A DNA stretch of 24,442 nucleotides from an uncultured Sphingomonadaceae bacterium (lineage in GTDB: Bacteria > Pseudomonadota > Alphaproteobacteria > Sphingomonadales > Sphingomonadaceae): positions 1 through 24,442 of the forward strand of contig CALLWN010000070.1 of NCBI GenBank assembly GCA_938016505.1, written 5' to 3'. Below the pieces are notes generated by a model. It was not told the origin of the DNA, did no database searches, and worked only from the letters and a program-made list of their open reading frames with translations. Each line of letters opens with the position of its first letter. Position 1 is the stretch's first letter. The translations under genes were made by a program, and so were the position numbers. Positions 7,077-13,815 of this stretch are shown piece by piece.

Positions 7077-7633
7077 CGGACGGCGAGCATCAGCCGGTGA
7101 AGGGGCCCCGGAAGAAGAAGGGGCTGCTCATCGTGAACACCGGCAACGGGAAGGGGAAGACGACGGCGGCGCTGGGCATGGTGCTGCGCGCCTGGGGCCG
7201 CGGCATGCCGGTCGAGGTCTACCAGTTCATCAAGCCGCCGACGGCAAATTTCGGGGAGCACCGGGCGGCGAAGCGGCTGGGCATCCCCGTGCACCCGCTG
7301 GGCGACGGCTTCACGTGGAAGTCGAAGGACCCGGAGAAAACGAAGGGGCTTGCGCTGGAACAGTGGGAACGGGCGAAGGCGCGGTTGCAGGACCCGGAGC
7401 TGGCGATGCTGGTGCTGGACGAGTTCACCTATCTGCTGCACTACGGCTGGCTGGAAACGGAGGAGGCGGTGACGGCGCTCCAGGGGCGGCGGCCGATGCT
7501 CCACGTAGTCGTCACGGGCCGGTATGCGCCCGACCAGCTCATCGCGGCGGCGGACCTCGTGACCGAGATGACGCTCATCAAACACCCCTACCGCGAACAG
7601 GGGATCAAAGCGCAGCCTGGAGTGGAGTTCTGA
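7073..7633 (+). CDS. cobO: corrinoid adenosyltransferase CobO/BtuR
   Basis: A 186-residue cytoplasmic enzyme that transfers the 5'-deoxyadenosyl group of ATP to Co(I) corrinoids, acting both in de novo synthesis and in salvage. The P-loop NTGNGKGKTTAALG spans residues 22-35, followed by the family motifs RAWGRGMPVEVYQFIK, MLVLDEFTYLLHYGWL and the C-terminal HPYREQGIKAQPGVEF, close to the typical ending of CobO/BtuR/CobA. Length is normal. The ATG overlaps the btuD stop and cobT begins 2 nt after the stop. The basic segment KGPRKKKG before the P-loop is usual for the family. Confidence 0.95.
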   Translation: MTDGEHQPVKGPRKKKGLLIVNTGNGKGKTTAALGMVLRAWGRGMPVEVYQFIKPPTANFGEHRAAKRLGIPVHPLGDGFTWKSKDPEKTKGLALEQWERAKARLQDPELAMLVLDEFTYLLHYGWLETEEAVTALQGRRPMLHVVVTGRYAPDQLIAAADLVTEMTLIKHPYREQGIKAQPGVEF

Positions 7634-7635
7634 CG

Positions 7636-8676
7636 ATGGAGATCGAAATCCCGGCAATCGACGAAGCAGCCGCGGCAGCGGCAGCGCGCCGGCTGGACCG
7701 GCTGACGAAACCGCAAGGGAGTCTCGGACGGCTCGAGGAGCTGGCGATCCGGCTGGCGGGCATGACCGGCGACCCATGGTGCCGGTTCGAGCGGCGGGCA
7801 GTCGTGGTGATGGCCGCAGACCACGGGGTGACCGAGGAGGCCGTCTCGGCGTATCCCTCCGAGGTGACCCTGCAGATGGTGGCGAACTTCGCGGCGGGCG
7901 GAGCGGGCATCAACGTGCTCGCCCGGAAGGCGGGCGCGCAGGTCGTGGTGGTGGACCTGGGGGTGAAGACGCCGCCGGGCATCCCGGGCGTGCTCGACCG
8001 GCGCCTCGGGCCCGGAACGAAGAACATGACGCGGGAGCCGGCGATGACGCGCGCGCAGGCGGAGGCGGCGGTCGCGACGGGCCGCGAACTGGCCGCCCAG
8101 CTCGCTGCGGGCGGCGCGACGCTGCTGCTCACCGGGGAGATGGGCATCGGCAACACGACGGCAGCGAGCGCGGTGACGGCTGCACTGACCGGCCGCGCCC
8201 CGCGGGAGGTGACCGGGAGGGGCACCGGGCTCGATGACGCGGCATTCGCGCATAAGGTGGCCGTCGTGGAGCGGGCGCTGGCGCTCCATCGGCCGGACCC
8301 TGCCGACCCGGTCGGCGTGATGGCGAGCGTCGGCGGGTTCGAAATCGCCGGCCTCGCGGGGCTGATCCTGGGAGCAGCGGAGCGAAGGGTCCCGGTCATC
8401 GTCGACGGGTTCATCACGGGTGCGGCGGCGCTGACCGCTTGCGCCATCGCGCCGGGGGCGCGGGCGTACCTCATCGCTTCGCACCGCTCGGTCGAGCCGG
8501 GGCACGGGGCGATCCTGGACGCGCTGGGGCTGGAGCCGCTGCTCGACCTGCGGCTCCGGCTGGGCGCAGGGCCGGGCGCGGCGCTGGCGCTGCACCTGGT
8601 GGATGCGGCAGTGGCGATCCGCGATGAGATGGCGACGTTCGATGAGGCCGGGGTTTCGGAGCGGACCGACGGGTGA
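7636..8676 (+). CDS. cobT: nicotinate-nucleotide--dimethylbenzimidazole phosphoribosyltransferase CobT, with altered catalytic Glu
   Basis: A 346-residue enzyme that activates the lower-ligand base (classically 5,6-dimethylbenzimidazole) to alpha-ribazole phosphate using nicotinate mononucleotide. Family motifs are intact: LTKPQGSLGRLEELA (23-37), VMAADHGV (58-65), LLTGEMGIGNTTAASA (164-179), TGRGTGLDD, VGGFEIAGLAGL, VDGFITGAAALTA and SHRSVEPGH. The exception is the C-terminal motif usually written RLGEGxGA: here residues 308-315 read RLGAGPGA, so Ala311 (codon GCA, 8566-8568) stands where the Glu regarded as catalytic base in Salmonella CobT (Glu317) should be. The other important Glu (of GEMGIG) is kept as Glu168. 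ATG 7636 follows cobO by 2 nt. It may be active with altered base specificity, or weak. Confidence 0.93.
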   Translation: MEIEIPAIDEAAAAAAARRLDRLTKPQGSLGRLEELAIRLAGMTGDPWCRFERRAVVVMAADHGVTEEAVSAYPSEVTLQMVANFAAGGAGINVLARKAGAQVVVVDLGVKTPPGIPGVLDRRLGPGTKNMTREPAMTRAQAEAAVATGRELAAQLAAGGATLLLTGEMGIGNTTAASAVTAALTGRAPREVTGRGTGLDDAAFAHKVAVVERALALHRPDPADPVGVMASVGGFEIAGLAGLILGAAERRVPVIVDGFITGAAALTACAIAPGARAYLIASHRSVEPGHGAILDALGLEPLLDLRLRLGAGPGAALALHLVDAAVAIRDEMATFDEAGVSERTDG

Positions 8677-9425
8677 CCGGGCTCGCGGCGGCGCTGGGGC
8701 TGCTGAGCCGGCTGCCAGTCCGGGTCCAGGCGTGGGAGCCGGAGCGGGCGGCGATGTGGCTGCCCGCCGCTGCGGCGGCGCTGGCGGCGCCGGTCGCACT
8801 GGCGGCGTGGGCGGCGGGCGAACTGCTTCCAGCGTCGGCGGCGGCGGCTGTCACGGTGGCGGCCTGGGTCGCCGTGACGGGAGCACTGCACCTCGACGGC
8901 CTGGCGGATTGCGCCGATGCTGCGCTGGTGCCGGCGGACCGGGAGCGGCGCGCGGAAATTCTCCGCGACGTGCACCACGGGACGTTTGCGGTCGCGGCGG
9001 TCGGCCTGGTGCTGCTGGTGAAGTACGGCTGCCTGGCATCGATGGGCCCGTTCGATGCAGCCGGCGCGGCGGCGGGTGCGATGGCGGCGAGCCGCGGGAT
9101 GCTGCCGGGGATAGCGCGGGCGTTCCCGCCGCTGCGGGCGGAGGGGATGGGTGCGGCATTCCGCGCCGGCTGCACGCCGATGGTCTCCGTACTGAGCGCG
9201 GCGGCGGGCATCGGGAACAGCGGCCTCGTGCTTGGGCCCTGGGGAATCGCTGCCGCGGGGTGCGCCGCGGCGGCAGCCGGGCTGACCGCGTGGGGGCTCA
9301 GCCGGGCGTTCGGCGGGCTGAACGGCGACGGCTACGGCGCGTGCATCGAGCTGGCGGAGTGCGCGGCGCTGGTGGCCGCCGCCGGGCTCGCGGGAGTGAT
9401 GGCGCCGTGGTGGTTCGCCGCATGA
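8673..9425 (+). CDS. cobS: adenosylcobinamide-GDP ribazoletransferase CobS
   Basis: A 250-residue integral membrane enzyme that joins adenosylcobinamide-GDP to alpha-ribazole (phosphate), the last committed step of nucleotide-loop assembly. The metal-binding motif is HLDGLADCADA (residues 73-83), the following conserved block is ILRDVHHGTFAV, and the C-terminal FGGLNGDGYGACIELAE matches the family GGxTGDxxGA motif. The usual form of the first motif is HLDGLADTxDG, so Cys80 and Ala83 are mild deviations. Five or more Ala/Leu-rich membrane segments are visible. GTG 8673 overlaps the cobT stop (GTGA), and the TGA overlaps the cbiB ATG. Confidence 0.93.
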   Translation: MTGLAAALGLLSRLPVRVQAWEPERAAMWLPAAAAALAAPVALAAWAAGELLPASAAAAVTVAAWVAVTGALHLDGLADCADAALVPADRERRAEILRDVHHGTFAVAAVGLVLLVKYGCLASMGPFDAAGAAAGAMAASRGMLPGIARAFPPLRAEGMGAAFRAGCTPMVSVLSAAAGIGNSGLVLGPWGIAAAGCAAAAAGLTAWGLSRAFGGLNGDGYGACIELAECAALVAAAGLAGVMAPWWFAA

Positions 9426-10333
9426 TGGGGCGGCGGGCGGCGGTGCTCGGGGCGGCGCTCGCCCTCGACGCCGCCTTCGGCGAGCTGCCGAACCGGTGGC
9501 ACCCGGTGGCCTGGCTGGGGCGGGCAGCCGGGCGGCTGGACCGGCTACTGACGCGCCGAGGGCAGCGAGACACGGCGGCGGCCGGGCTGGTCTTCACCGG
9601 GCTGGCAACGGGCGGCGCGGCGGTCGCCGGGGCGGCGCTGGAGCGGCGGCTGCGCGGCCGGGGACTGGCTGGCCTGGCGGCCGAGGCGATCCTGCTGAAG
9701 CAGTCACTGGCGCTTCGGGCGCTTTTCGAGCACGCGGACGCGGTACGGCGCGCGCTCGAACGGGAGGACCTCGCGGGAGCGCGCGCGGCAGCCGGCCGGA
9801 TGGTGAGCCGCGACACGCGGGAGCTGCCGGGTGAGCTCGTCGCATCAGCGGCCATCGAATCTGTCGCGGAGAACCTGTCGGACAGCGTCATCGCGCCGGC
9901 GGCGTGGTACCTCGCGGGCGGGCTCGCGGCAGCGTATGTCTACCGGGCGGCGAACACGCTGGACGCGATGGCCGGCTACCGGTCGCGCGGGAGGTTTGGG
10001 ATGGTGCCCGCGCGGCTGGACGACGCGCTGAACCTGGTGCCGGCGCGGCTAACCGCGGCGGCGGTGCTGGCGGTTCGCCCGCGCGCACTCGTCCGCTGGC
10101 GGAACGTGGCGAGGGATGCGCGCTCGACGGCCAGCCCGAACGCGGGCTGGCCGATGGCGGCGATGGCGCACGCGCTCGGGGTTCGGCTGGAGAAACGGGG
10201 CCACCATGTGTTGAACGGCGCCGGGCGCTACCCCGGCCACGGGGACATCCGGCGGGCGCTGGGCGCTACAGCGGGCGCCGCCGGGCTCCTGTATGCGCTG
10301 GTGCTTGCCGCCGGCCTTGGGGCGAGGCGGTGA
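9422..10333 (+). CDS. cbiB: adenosylcobinamide-phosphate synthase CbiB
   Basis: A 303-residue membrane protein that attaches (R)-1-amino-2-propanol phosphate to adenosylcobyric acid. Also called CobD in the Pseudomonas nomenclature. Characteristic blocks are LDAAFGELPNRWHPVAWLGR at the N-terminus, RDTRELPGELVASAAIESVAEN split across residues about 135-156 and continuing LSDSVIAPAAWY, then NTLDAMAGYR, RLDDALNLVPARL and SPNAGWPMAAMAHALGV. Two successive ATG codons (9422, 9425) are possible; the first overlaps the cobS stop as ATGA. Length and motif order are normal for the family. Its TGA overlaps the GTG of the decarboxylase that makes its aminopropanol phosphate substrate. Confidence 0.94.
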   Translation: MMGRRAAVLGAALALDAAFGELPNRWHPVAWLGRAAGRLDRLLTRRGQRDTAAAGLVFTGLATGGAAVAGAALERRLRGRGLAGLAAEAILLKQSLALRALFEHADAVRRALEREDLAGARAAAGRMVSRDTRELPGELVASAAIESVAENLSDSVIAPAAWYLAGGLAAAYVYRAANTLDAMAGYRSRGRFGMVPARLDDALNLVPARLTAAAVLAVRPRALVRWRNVARDARSTASPNAGWPMAAMAHALGVRLEKRGHHVLNGAGRYPGHGDIRRALGATAGAAGLLYALVLAAGLGARR

Positions 10334-11391
10334 GCGGCCGGGTCGTCCATGGCGGCGTCCGGGCCGAAGAGCTGTCCGCGGCGGCGGCAGCCGGCCTCTC
10401 GCTGGTCGACCTGAGCGCGAGCCTGAACCCGTACGGGCCGCACCCCGGCATCGTCGCAGCGGCGCGGGCGGCCGAGGTGGCCCGCTACCCGGAGCCGGAC
10501 GCGCGCTCGCTTCGCGCGGCATGGGCCGAGCGATGGGGCGCAGCCCCCGAACAGGTGCTCGCGGGGAACGGGACGAGCGAGCTGATCTACCTCGTGTGCC
10601 GGGCGTTCGGGAACGGGGGGCGGTGTCTCGTGTTCGCGCCCACGTTCGGCGAGTACGCTGCGGCGGCGCGGGCCGCGGGGATGGAGGTGCTGGAAACGCC
10701 GCATCCCGGGGCCGGGAAGCACGGCGCGGAGCCCTGGCGGCTCATCGAGGAGCTGCAGCCGTCGCTGGTTTTCCTGTGCAACCCGAACAATCCGACCGGC
10801 GACCTTTGGCCGCGGGAAGCGGCGCAAGCGCTGGCGGCGGCAGCGGCCCGGGGCGGAGGGCGGCTGGTCGTCGACGAGGCGTACATGCCGTTCGCCTGGC
10901 CCGAGGACGAACGCGCGGCGCCGGGGCCGGGGCTGCTCGTGCTGCGCTCGCTGACGAAGGTCCACGCCGTGCCGGGGCTGCGGCTGGGGTTCCTGCTGGG
11001 TCCGGAAGGGGATATCGCGGCGGTGGAAGCGCAGCAGCCGCCGTGGGCAGTGAGCGCTCCCGCGCTGGCCGCGGGGCTGGCGGCGACGGAGCTGGAGGAC
11101 TTCTGCCGCGAGAGCGCGCGGCGGGTTGCCGCGACCCGGGCGGCGCTGTTCGATGCGCTCGACCGGGCGGGGTTCGCGGCACGGCCGTCGCTGGCGAACT
11201 TCCTGCTGGTCGATGTCGGCGATGGGGCGAGGTTCCGCGCGGGTCTGCTGCGGCGGGGGTTCGTGGTGCGCGATTGCGCTTCCTTCGGGCTGCCGTCGTG
11301 CGTGCGCGTCGCGGTGCCGCACGATCGCGATGCCGCGCGGCTGGTCGAAGCCATGGTGGAGGTGCGCGAATGGCTCGCGGCGGAGTCCTGA
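10330..11391 (+). CDS. cobD: threonine-phosphate decarboxylase CobD (PLP-dependent; CobC in Pseudomonas nomenclature)
   Basis: A 353-residue fold-type I PLP enzyme that decarboxylates L-threonine O-3-phosphate to aminopropanol phosphate for CbiB. Visible motifs: LSASLNPYGPHP (29-40), AGNGTSELIYL (78-88, PLP phosphate pocket), FAPTFGEYA (stacking aromatic), CNPNNPTG (150-157), DEAYMPF (182-188, Asp to the PLP pyridine N) and SLTKVHAVPGLRLGF with the Schiff-base Lys210. The closest alternative, histidinol-phosphate aminotransferase HisC, shares these motifs, but the position between cbiB and cobQ and the N-terminal VVHGGVR favour CobD. GTG 10330 overlaps the cbiB stop (GTGA). The next gene probably begins inside its last codons. 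Confidence 0.92.
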   Translation: MSGRVVHGGVRAEELSAAAAAGLSLVDLSASLNPYGPHPGIVAAARAAEVARYPEPDARSLRAAWAERWGAAPEQVLAGNGTSELIYLVCRAFGNGGRCLVFAPTFGEYAAAARAAGMEVLETPHPGAGKHGAEPWRLIEELQPSLVFLCNPNNPTGDLWPREAAQALAAAAARGGGRLVVDEAYMPFAWPEDERAAPGPGLLVLRSLTKVHAVPGLRLGFLLGPEGDIAAVEAQQPPWAVSAPALAAGLAATELEDFCRESARRVAATRAALFDALDRAGFAARPSLANFLLVDVGDGARFRAGLLRRGFVVRDCASFGLPSCVRVAVPHDRDAARLVEAMVEVREWLAAES

Positions 11392-12869
11392 TGGTCCAGG
11401 GGACAGCCTCGTCGGCGGGCAAGAGCCTGCTGGTGACGGGGCTGTGCCGGCTCTTCGCACGGCGCGGCGTCAACGTGGCGCCATTCAAGGCGCAGAACAT
11501 GTCGAACAACGCGGCCGTGGTGCCGGGCGGGGGCGAAATCGGGCGGGCGCAGTATGTACAGGCGCTCGCTGCCCGGGTGATGCCGCGGGTCGAGATGAAC
11601 CCGGTGCTGCTGAAACCGGAAGGGAATTTGCGGTCGCAGGTAGTGGTGCTGGGGAAGCCGGTGGGGACCCTGCACGCTGCGGCGTACCAGGAAGCGAAGG
11701 CCCGCATCTGGGAGGATGTGACGGCGGCGCTGGACCGGCTCCGGGCGGAGTTCGACCTGGTGATCATCGAAGGGGCCGGGAGCCCGGCGGAGATCAATCT
11801 GAAAGCGCGGGACATTTCGAACATGCGGGTCGCGCGGCACGCGGGCGCGCCCGTGCTGATCGTGGGCGACATCGACCGGGGCGGGGTCTTCGCGCACCTC
11901 TACGGCACGTACCACCTGCTGGAGCCGGAGGAGCAGGCGCTCGTGAAGGGGTTCGTCATCAACAAACTCCGGGGCGATCCGTCGCTGCTGGAGCCGGGGC
12001 TGCGGGATATCGAACGGCTGACCGGGGTGCCGGTCGTGGGGGTCGTGCCGTGGATCCGGGAACCGGGCATCGCTGAGGAAGACTCGGTCGCGCTGGACCG
12101 CCGGCGCGACGATCATGGGCCGTTCCGTGGGGTGGACGTCGCCGTGGTCCGGCTCCCGCGCATCGCAAACTTCGACGATTTCGACCCGCTGGAGCGGGAG
12201 CCCGACGTGCGGGTGCGGTACGTCGAGTATCCCTGGCAGCTGGGGGAACCGGACCTCATCGTCATCCCGGGGACGAAGGCGACGCGGGACGACCTCGGAT
12301 GGCTGCGGGCGAGCGGGATGGCGGAGGCGATCTCGGCGCGGCGTGCGGAAAGGACTCCGGTGGTCGGCATCTGCGGCGGATTCCAGATGCTCGGGCGGAC
12401 GATCGTCGACCCGCTGGGGCTGGAGGGCGCGCCCGGGGCTGCGGAAGGGCTGGGCTGGCTCGATTGCAGGACACGGTTCGCCCCGGGCAAGGTGACACGG
12501 ACGAGCCGGGTGCGGATGGACGGCGGGCCGGGGCTGCTGGAGAGCTGCGGCGGCCTCACCGTCGAGGGGTACGAAATCCACGCGGGGCTGACGGAGATCG
12601 CGAACCCGGCGGCCTGGACCGAAGCGGGCGAGCCCGTGGGGGCAGCGTCGCCGGACGGGATGGTCTTCGGCTGGTACGTGCACGGCGGCTTCGGCAGCAG
12701 GGAATTCCGGGCGCGGCTGCTGGGCAACGTCGCGCGGATGCGGGGCAAGCCGTTCGTGCCGGGGAGCGACGAAGGGCCGGACGCAGCTTTCGAGCGGCTG
12801 GCGGACGTGCTGGAGTCGTCGCTGGATATCGAGCGCATCGCCGGCTGGGCGCTCGGCGGCGGAGCGTAG
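11370..12869 (+). CDS. cobQ: cobyric acid synthase CobQ
   Basis: A 499-residue glutamine-dependent amidotransferase that amidates four carboxylates of adenosylcobyrinic acid a,c-diamide. The N-terminal dethiobiotin-synthetase-like domain has the P-loop GTASSAGKS (11-19), KAQNMSNNA and VIIEGAGSPAEINL. The C-terminal class I glutaminase-like domain has the nucleophile Cys335 in VVGICGGFQML and His438 in GWYVHGGFG. I choose ATG 11370 rather than ATG 11391: the N-terminus then has the usual length before VQGT, and GGAGGT (11358-11363) lies 6 nt upstream. This makes a 22-nt overlap with cobD. The later ATG would share one base with the cobD stop and remains possible. cobU follows after 2 nt. Confidence 0.95.
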   Translation: MARGGVLMVQGTASSAGKSLLVTGLCRLFARRGVNVAPFKAQNMSNNAAVVPGGGEIGRAQYVQALAARVMPRVEMNPVLLKPEGNLRSQVVVLGKPVGTLHAAAYQEAKARIWEDVTAALDRLRAEFDLVIIEGAGSPAEINLKARDISNMRVARHAGAPVLIVGDIDRGGVFAHLYGTYHLLEPEEQALVKGFVINKLRGDPSLLEPGLRDIERLTGVPVVGVVPWIREPGIAEEDSVALDRRRDDHGPFRGVDVAVVRLPRIANFDDFDPLEREPDVRVRYVEYPWQLGEPDLIVIPGTKATRDDLGWLRASGMAEAISARRAERTPVVGICGGFQMLGRTIVDPLGLEGAPGAAEGLGWLDCRTRFAPGKVTRTSRVRMDGGPGLLESCGGLTVEGYEIHAGLTEIANPAAWTEAGEPVGAASPDGMVFGWYVHGGFGSREFRARLLGNVARMRGKPFVPGSDEGPDAAFERLADVLESSLDIERIAGWALGGGA

Positions 12870-12871
12870 CG

Positions 12872-13426
12872 GTGGGACGGCTCGTGCTGGTGACCGGAGG
12901 CGCCCGGAGCGGGAAGAGCCGGTACGCGGAGGAGCGGGCTGCCGGGGCCGGGGCGCCGGTGGTGTACGTCGCCACGATGGAGGCCGCGGACCCGGAGAGC
13001 GCGGCGCGCATCGCCGCGCACCGGCAACGGCGGCCGACGGGCTGGACGACGGTCGAAGAGCCGGTGGACCCCGCCGGGGCGCTGGAGCGGGCGCCGGGGG
13101 AAGCGACGGTGCTGGTGGAGTGTCTCGCGACGTGGTGCGGGAACCTGTTCTTCCGCGCCGGCGCAGATGATGATGCGCCGGGCGACGTGTGGGACCGGCT
13201 CACTGCGCAGGTCCTCGCGGGGGCGGAGGCGCTGACCCGGGCGGCGCGGGGCCGTACGGGGCTCACCATCGTCGTCACGAACGAGGTTGGATGGGGGATC
13301 GTGCCGGCGGGCCGGATGACGCGGGTCTACCGGGATGCGCTGGGTTCGGCGAATCAGGCCGTCGGAGCGGCGGCGGACGAGGTGGTGCTGGTGGTGGCAG
13401 GGCGGGCGGTGCGGCTGCCGGGGTAG
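12872..13426 (+). CDS. cobU: adenosylcobinamide kinase / adenosylcobinamide-phosphate guanylyltransferase CobU
   Basis: A 184-residue bifunctional enzyme (CobP in Pseudomonas) that phosphorylates adenosylcobinamide and then forms adenosylcobinamide-GDP for CobS. The P-loop is GGARSGKS (9-16); the guanylylated His is His50 in AAHRQRRPTGWTTVEEP; further motifs are LVECLATWCGNL and VTNEVGWGIVPAGRMTRVYRD with LGSANQAV. GTG 12872 begins 2 nt after the cobQ stop. It is the last gene of the first riboswitch transcript: its TAG at 13424-13426 is followed within about 8 nt by the promoter of the second leader. Confidence 0.95.
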   Translation: MGRLVLVTGGARSGKSRYAEERAAGAGAPVVYVATMEAADPESAARIAAHRQRRPTGWTTVEEPVDPAGALERAPGEATVLVECLATWCGNLFFRAGADDDAPGDVWDRLTAQVLAGAEALTRAARGRTGLTIVVTNEVGWGIVPAGRMTRVYRDALGSANQAVGAAADEVVLVVAGRAVRLPG

Positions 13427-13433
13427 GCGGCCG

Positions 13434-13463
13434 TTGTTGAGGGCGGCGCCGGCGTGGTAGATT
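13434..13463 (+). promoter_or_regulatory. predicted sigma-70-type promoter of the cobN operon
   Basis: TTGTTG (13434-13439) and TAGATT (13458-13463) are 18 nt apart, and the aptamer starts 8 nt after the -10 element. Spacer length, -10 type and distance to the aptamer match the promoter of leader 1. A -35 alternative TTGAGG (13437-13442) would give a 15-nt spacer. Confidence 0.5.
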
Positions 13464-13471
13464 CCGGTGGT

Positions 13472-13565
13472 CAGCACGGCAGCGCGAACCCGGTGGAAAT
13501 CCGGGGCTGTCCCGCAACTGTGATCCGCCCATGGGGCGGTAAGCCAGGTCGCCGGTGCCGTGCTG
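13472..13565 (+). ncRNA. cobalamin riboswitch 2 (aptamer)
   Basis: A perfect 10-bp closing stem pairs CAGCACGGCA (13472-13481) with TGCCGTGCTG (13556-13565). Inside lie the conserved GAACCCGGTGGAAATCCGG, GGCTGTCCCGCAACTGTGA, a variable hairpin (CCGCCCATGGGGCGG) and the B12 box AAGCCAGGTCGCC. It sits in the leader of the cobaltochelatase/cobalt-uptake operon, whose expression should fall when cobalamin is abundant. The closing stem differs in sequence from riboswitch 1 while the core is shared, supporting two functional aptamers. Confidence 0.94.
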
Positions 13566-13623
13566 GTGTCTAGCCCGCGGGGATACGGGTGAGGGACACG
13601 TGGCTCCAGCCGGTCGCCATGTG
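13566..13623 (+). promoter_or_regulatory. two overlapping, mutually exclusive hairpins after riboswitch 2
   Basis: Hairpin A: GTGTC (13566-13570) with GACAC (13595-13599), inner CCCG/CGGG (13574-13577 with 13586-13589), loop CGGGGATA. Hairpin B: CACGTGGC (13597-13604) with GCCATGTG (13616-13623), one G-U pair. The bases 13597-13599 are shared, so only one can form. Leader 1 has the same pair of helices although the sequence enclosed by hairpin B differs. Loop A can pair with UCCCG in the aptamer core. Pairing seen by eye; function inferred. Confidence 0.55.
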
Positions 13624-13631
13624 CCAAATCG

Positions 13632-13660
13632 ACGCCCCTCCTCGCGAGGGGCGTTGTCGT
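13632..13660 (+). terminator. terminator-like hairpin of leader 2
   Basis: Stem ACGCCCCTC (13632-13640) / GAGGGGCGT (13646-13654) with a 5-nt loop CTCGC, followed by TGTCGT. The GCCCCTC/GAGGGGC core is the same as in leader 1. The downstream U content is poor, so termination strength is uncertain. Confidence 0.55.
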
Positions 13661-13681
13661 CGGCACGGCAGCGCAGCCGCG

Positions 13682-13706
13682 GGCGGAGGCAGCGCCTGCC
13701 TTCGCC
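13682..13706 (+). promoter_or_regulatory. leader hairpin between terminator 2 and cobN-1
   Basis: GGCGGAGGCA (13682-13691) pairs over 10 bp (one G-U) with TGCCTTCGCC (13697-13706) around a GCGCC loop. Leader 1 also has a large hairpin in this position, with unrelated sequence. Role unknown. Apart from the short ORF at 13771, nothing else is recognisable between it and cobN-1. Confidence 0.4.
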
Positions 13707-13770
13707 CTGCCGAACCGGAGAGCGGGGTGTGCCACCTTCCGCGGGCGGGCGAAGGAGGAGGCACGCAGCG

Positions 13771-13815
13771 ATGCAGGGACCCGGGGCCGCACGGCCGGGG
13801 AGCAGCCGAAGATGA
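13771..13815 (+). CDS. possible 14-residue leader peptide overlapping the cobN-1 start
   Basis: ATG 13771 is preceded by an unusually strong ribosome-binding site GAAGGAGGAGG (13751-13761, 9 nt away). It opens a 14-codon frame (MQGPGAARPGSSRR) whose TGA (13813-13815) overlaps the ATG (13812-13814) of cobN-1 as ATGA. cobN-1 has its own moderate site GGGGAG (13797-13802, 9 nt). This looks like a translational-coupling leader ORF, but the peptide resembles nothing known and the arrangement could be chance in GC-rich DNA. Confidence 0.35.
   Translation: MQGPGAARPGSSRR

Noticed and set aside
11391..12869. cobQ starting at ATG 11391
   Set aside because: ATG 11370 has a GGAGGT site 6 nt upstream and gives the usual CobQ N-terminal length; the later ATG shares one base with the cobD stop and remains only a second choice.
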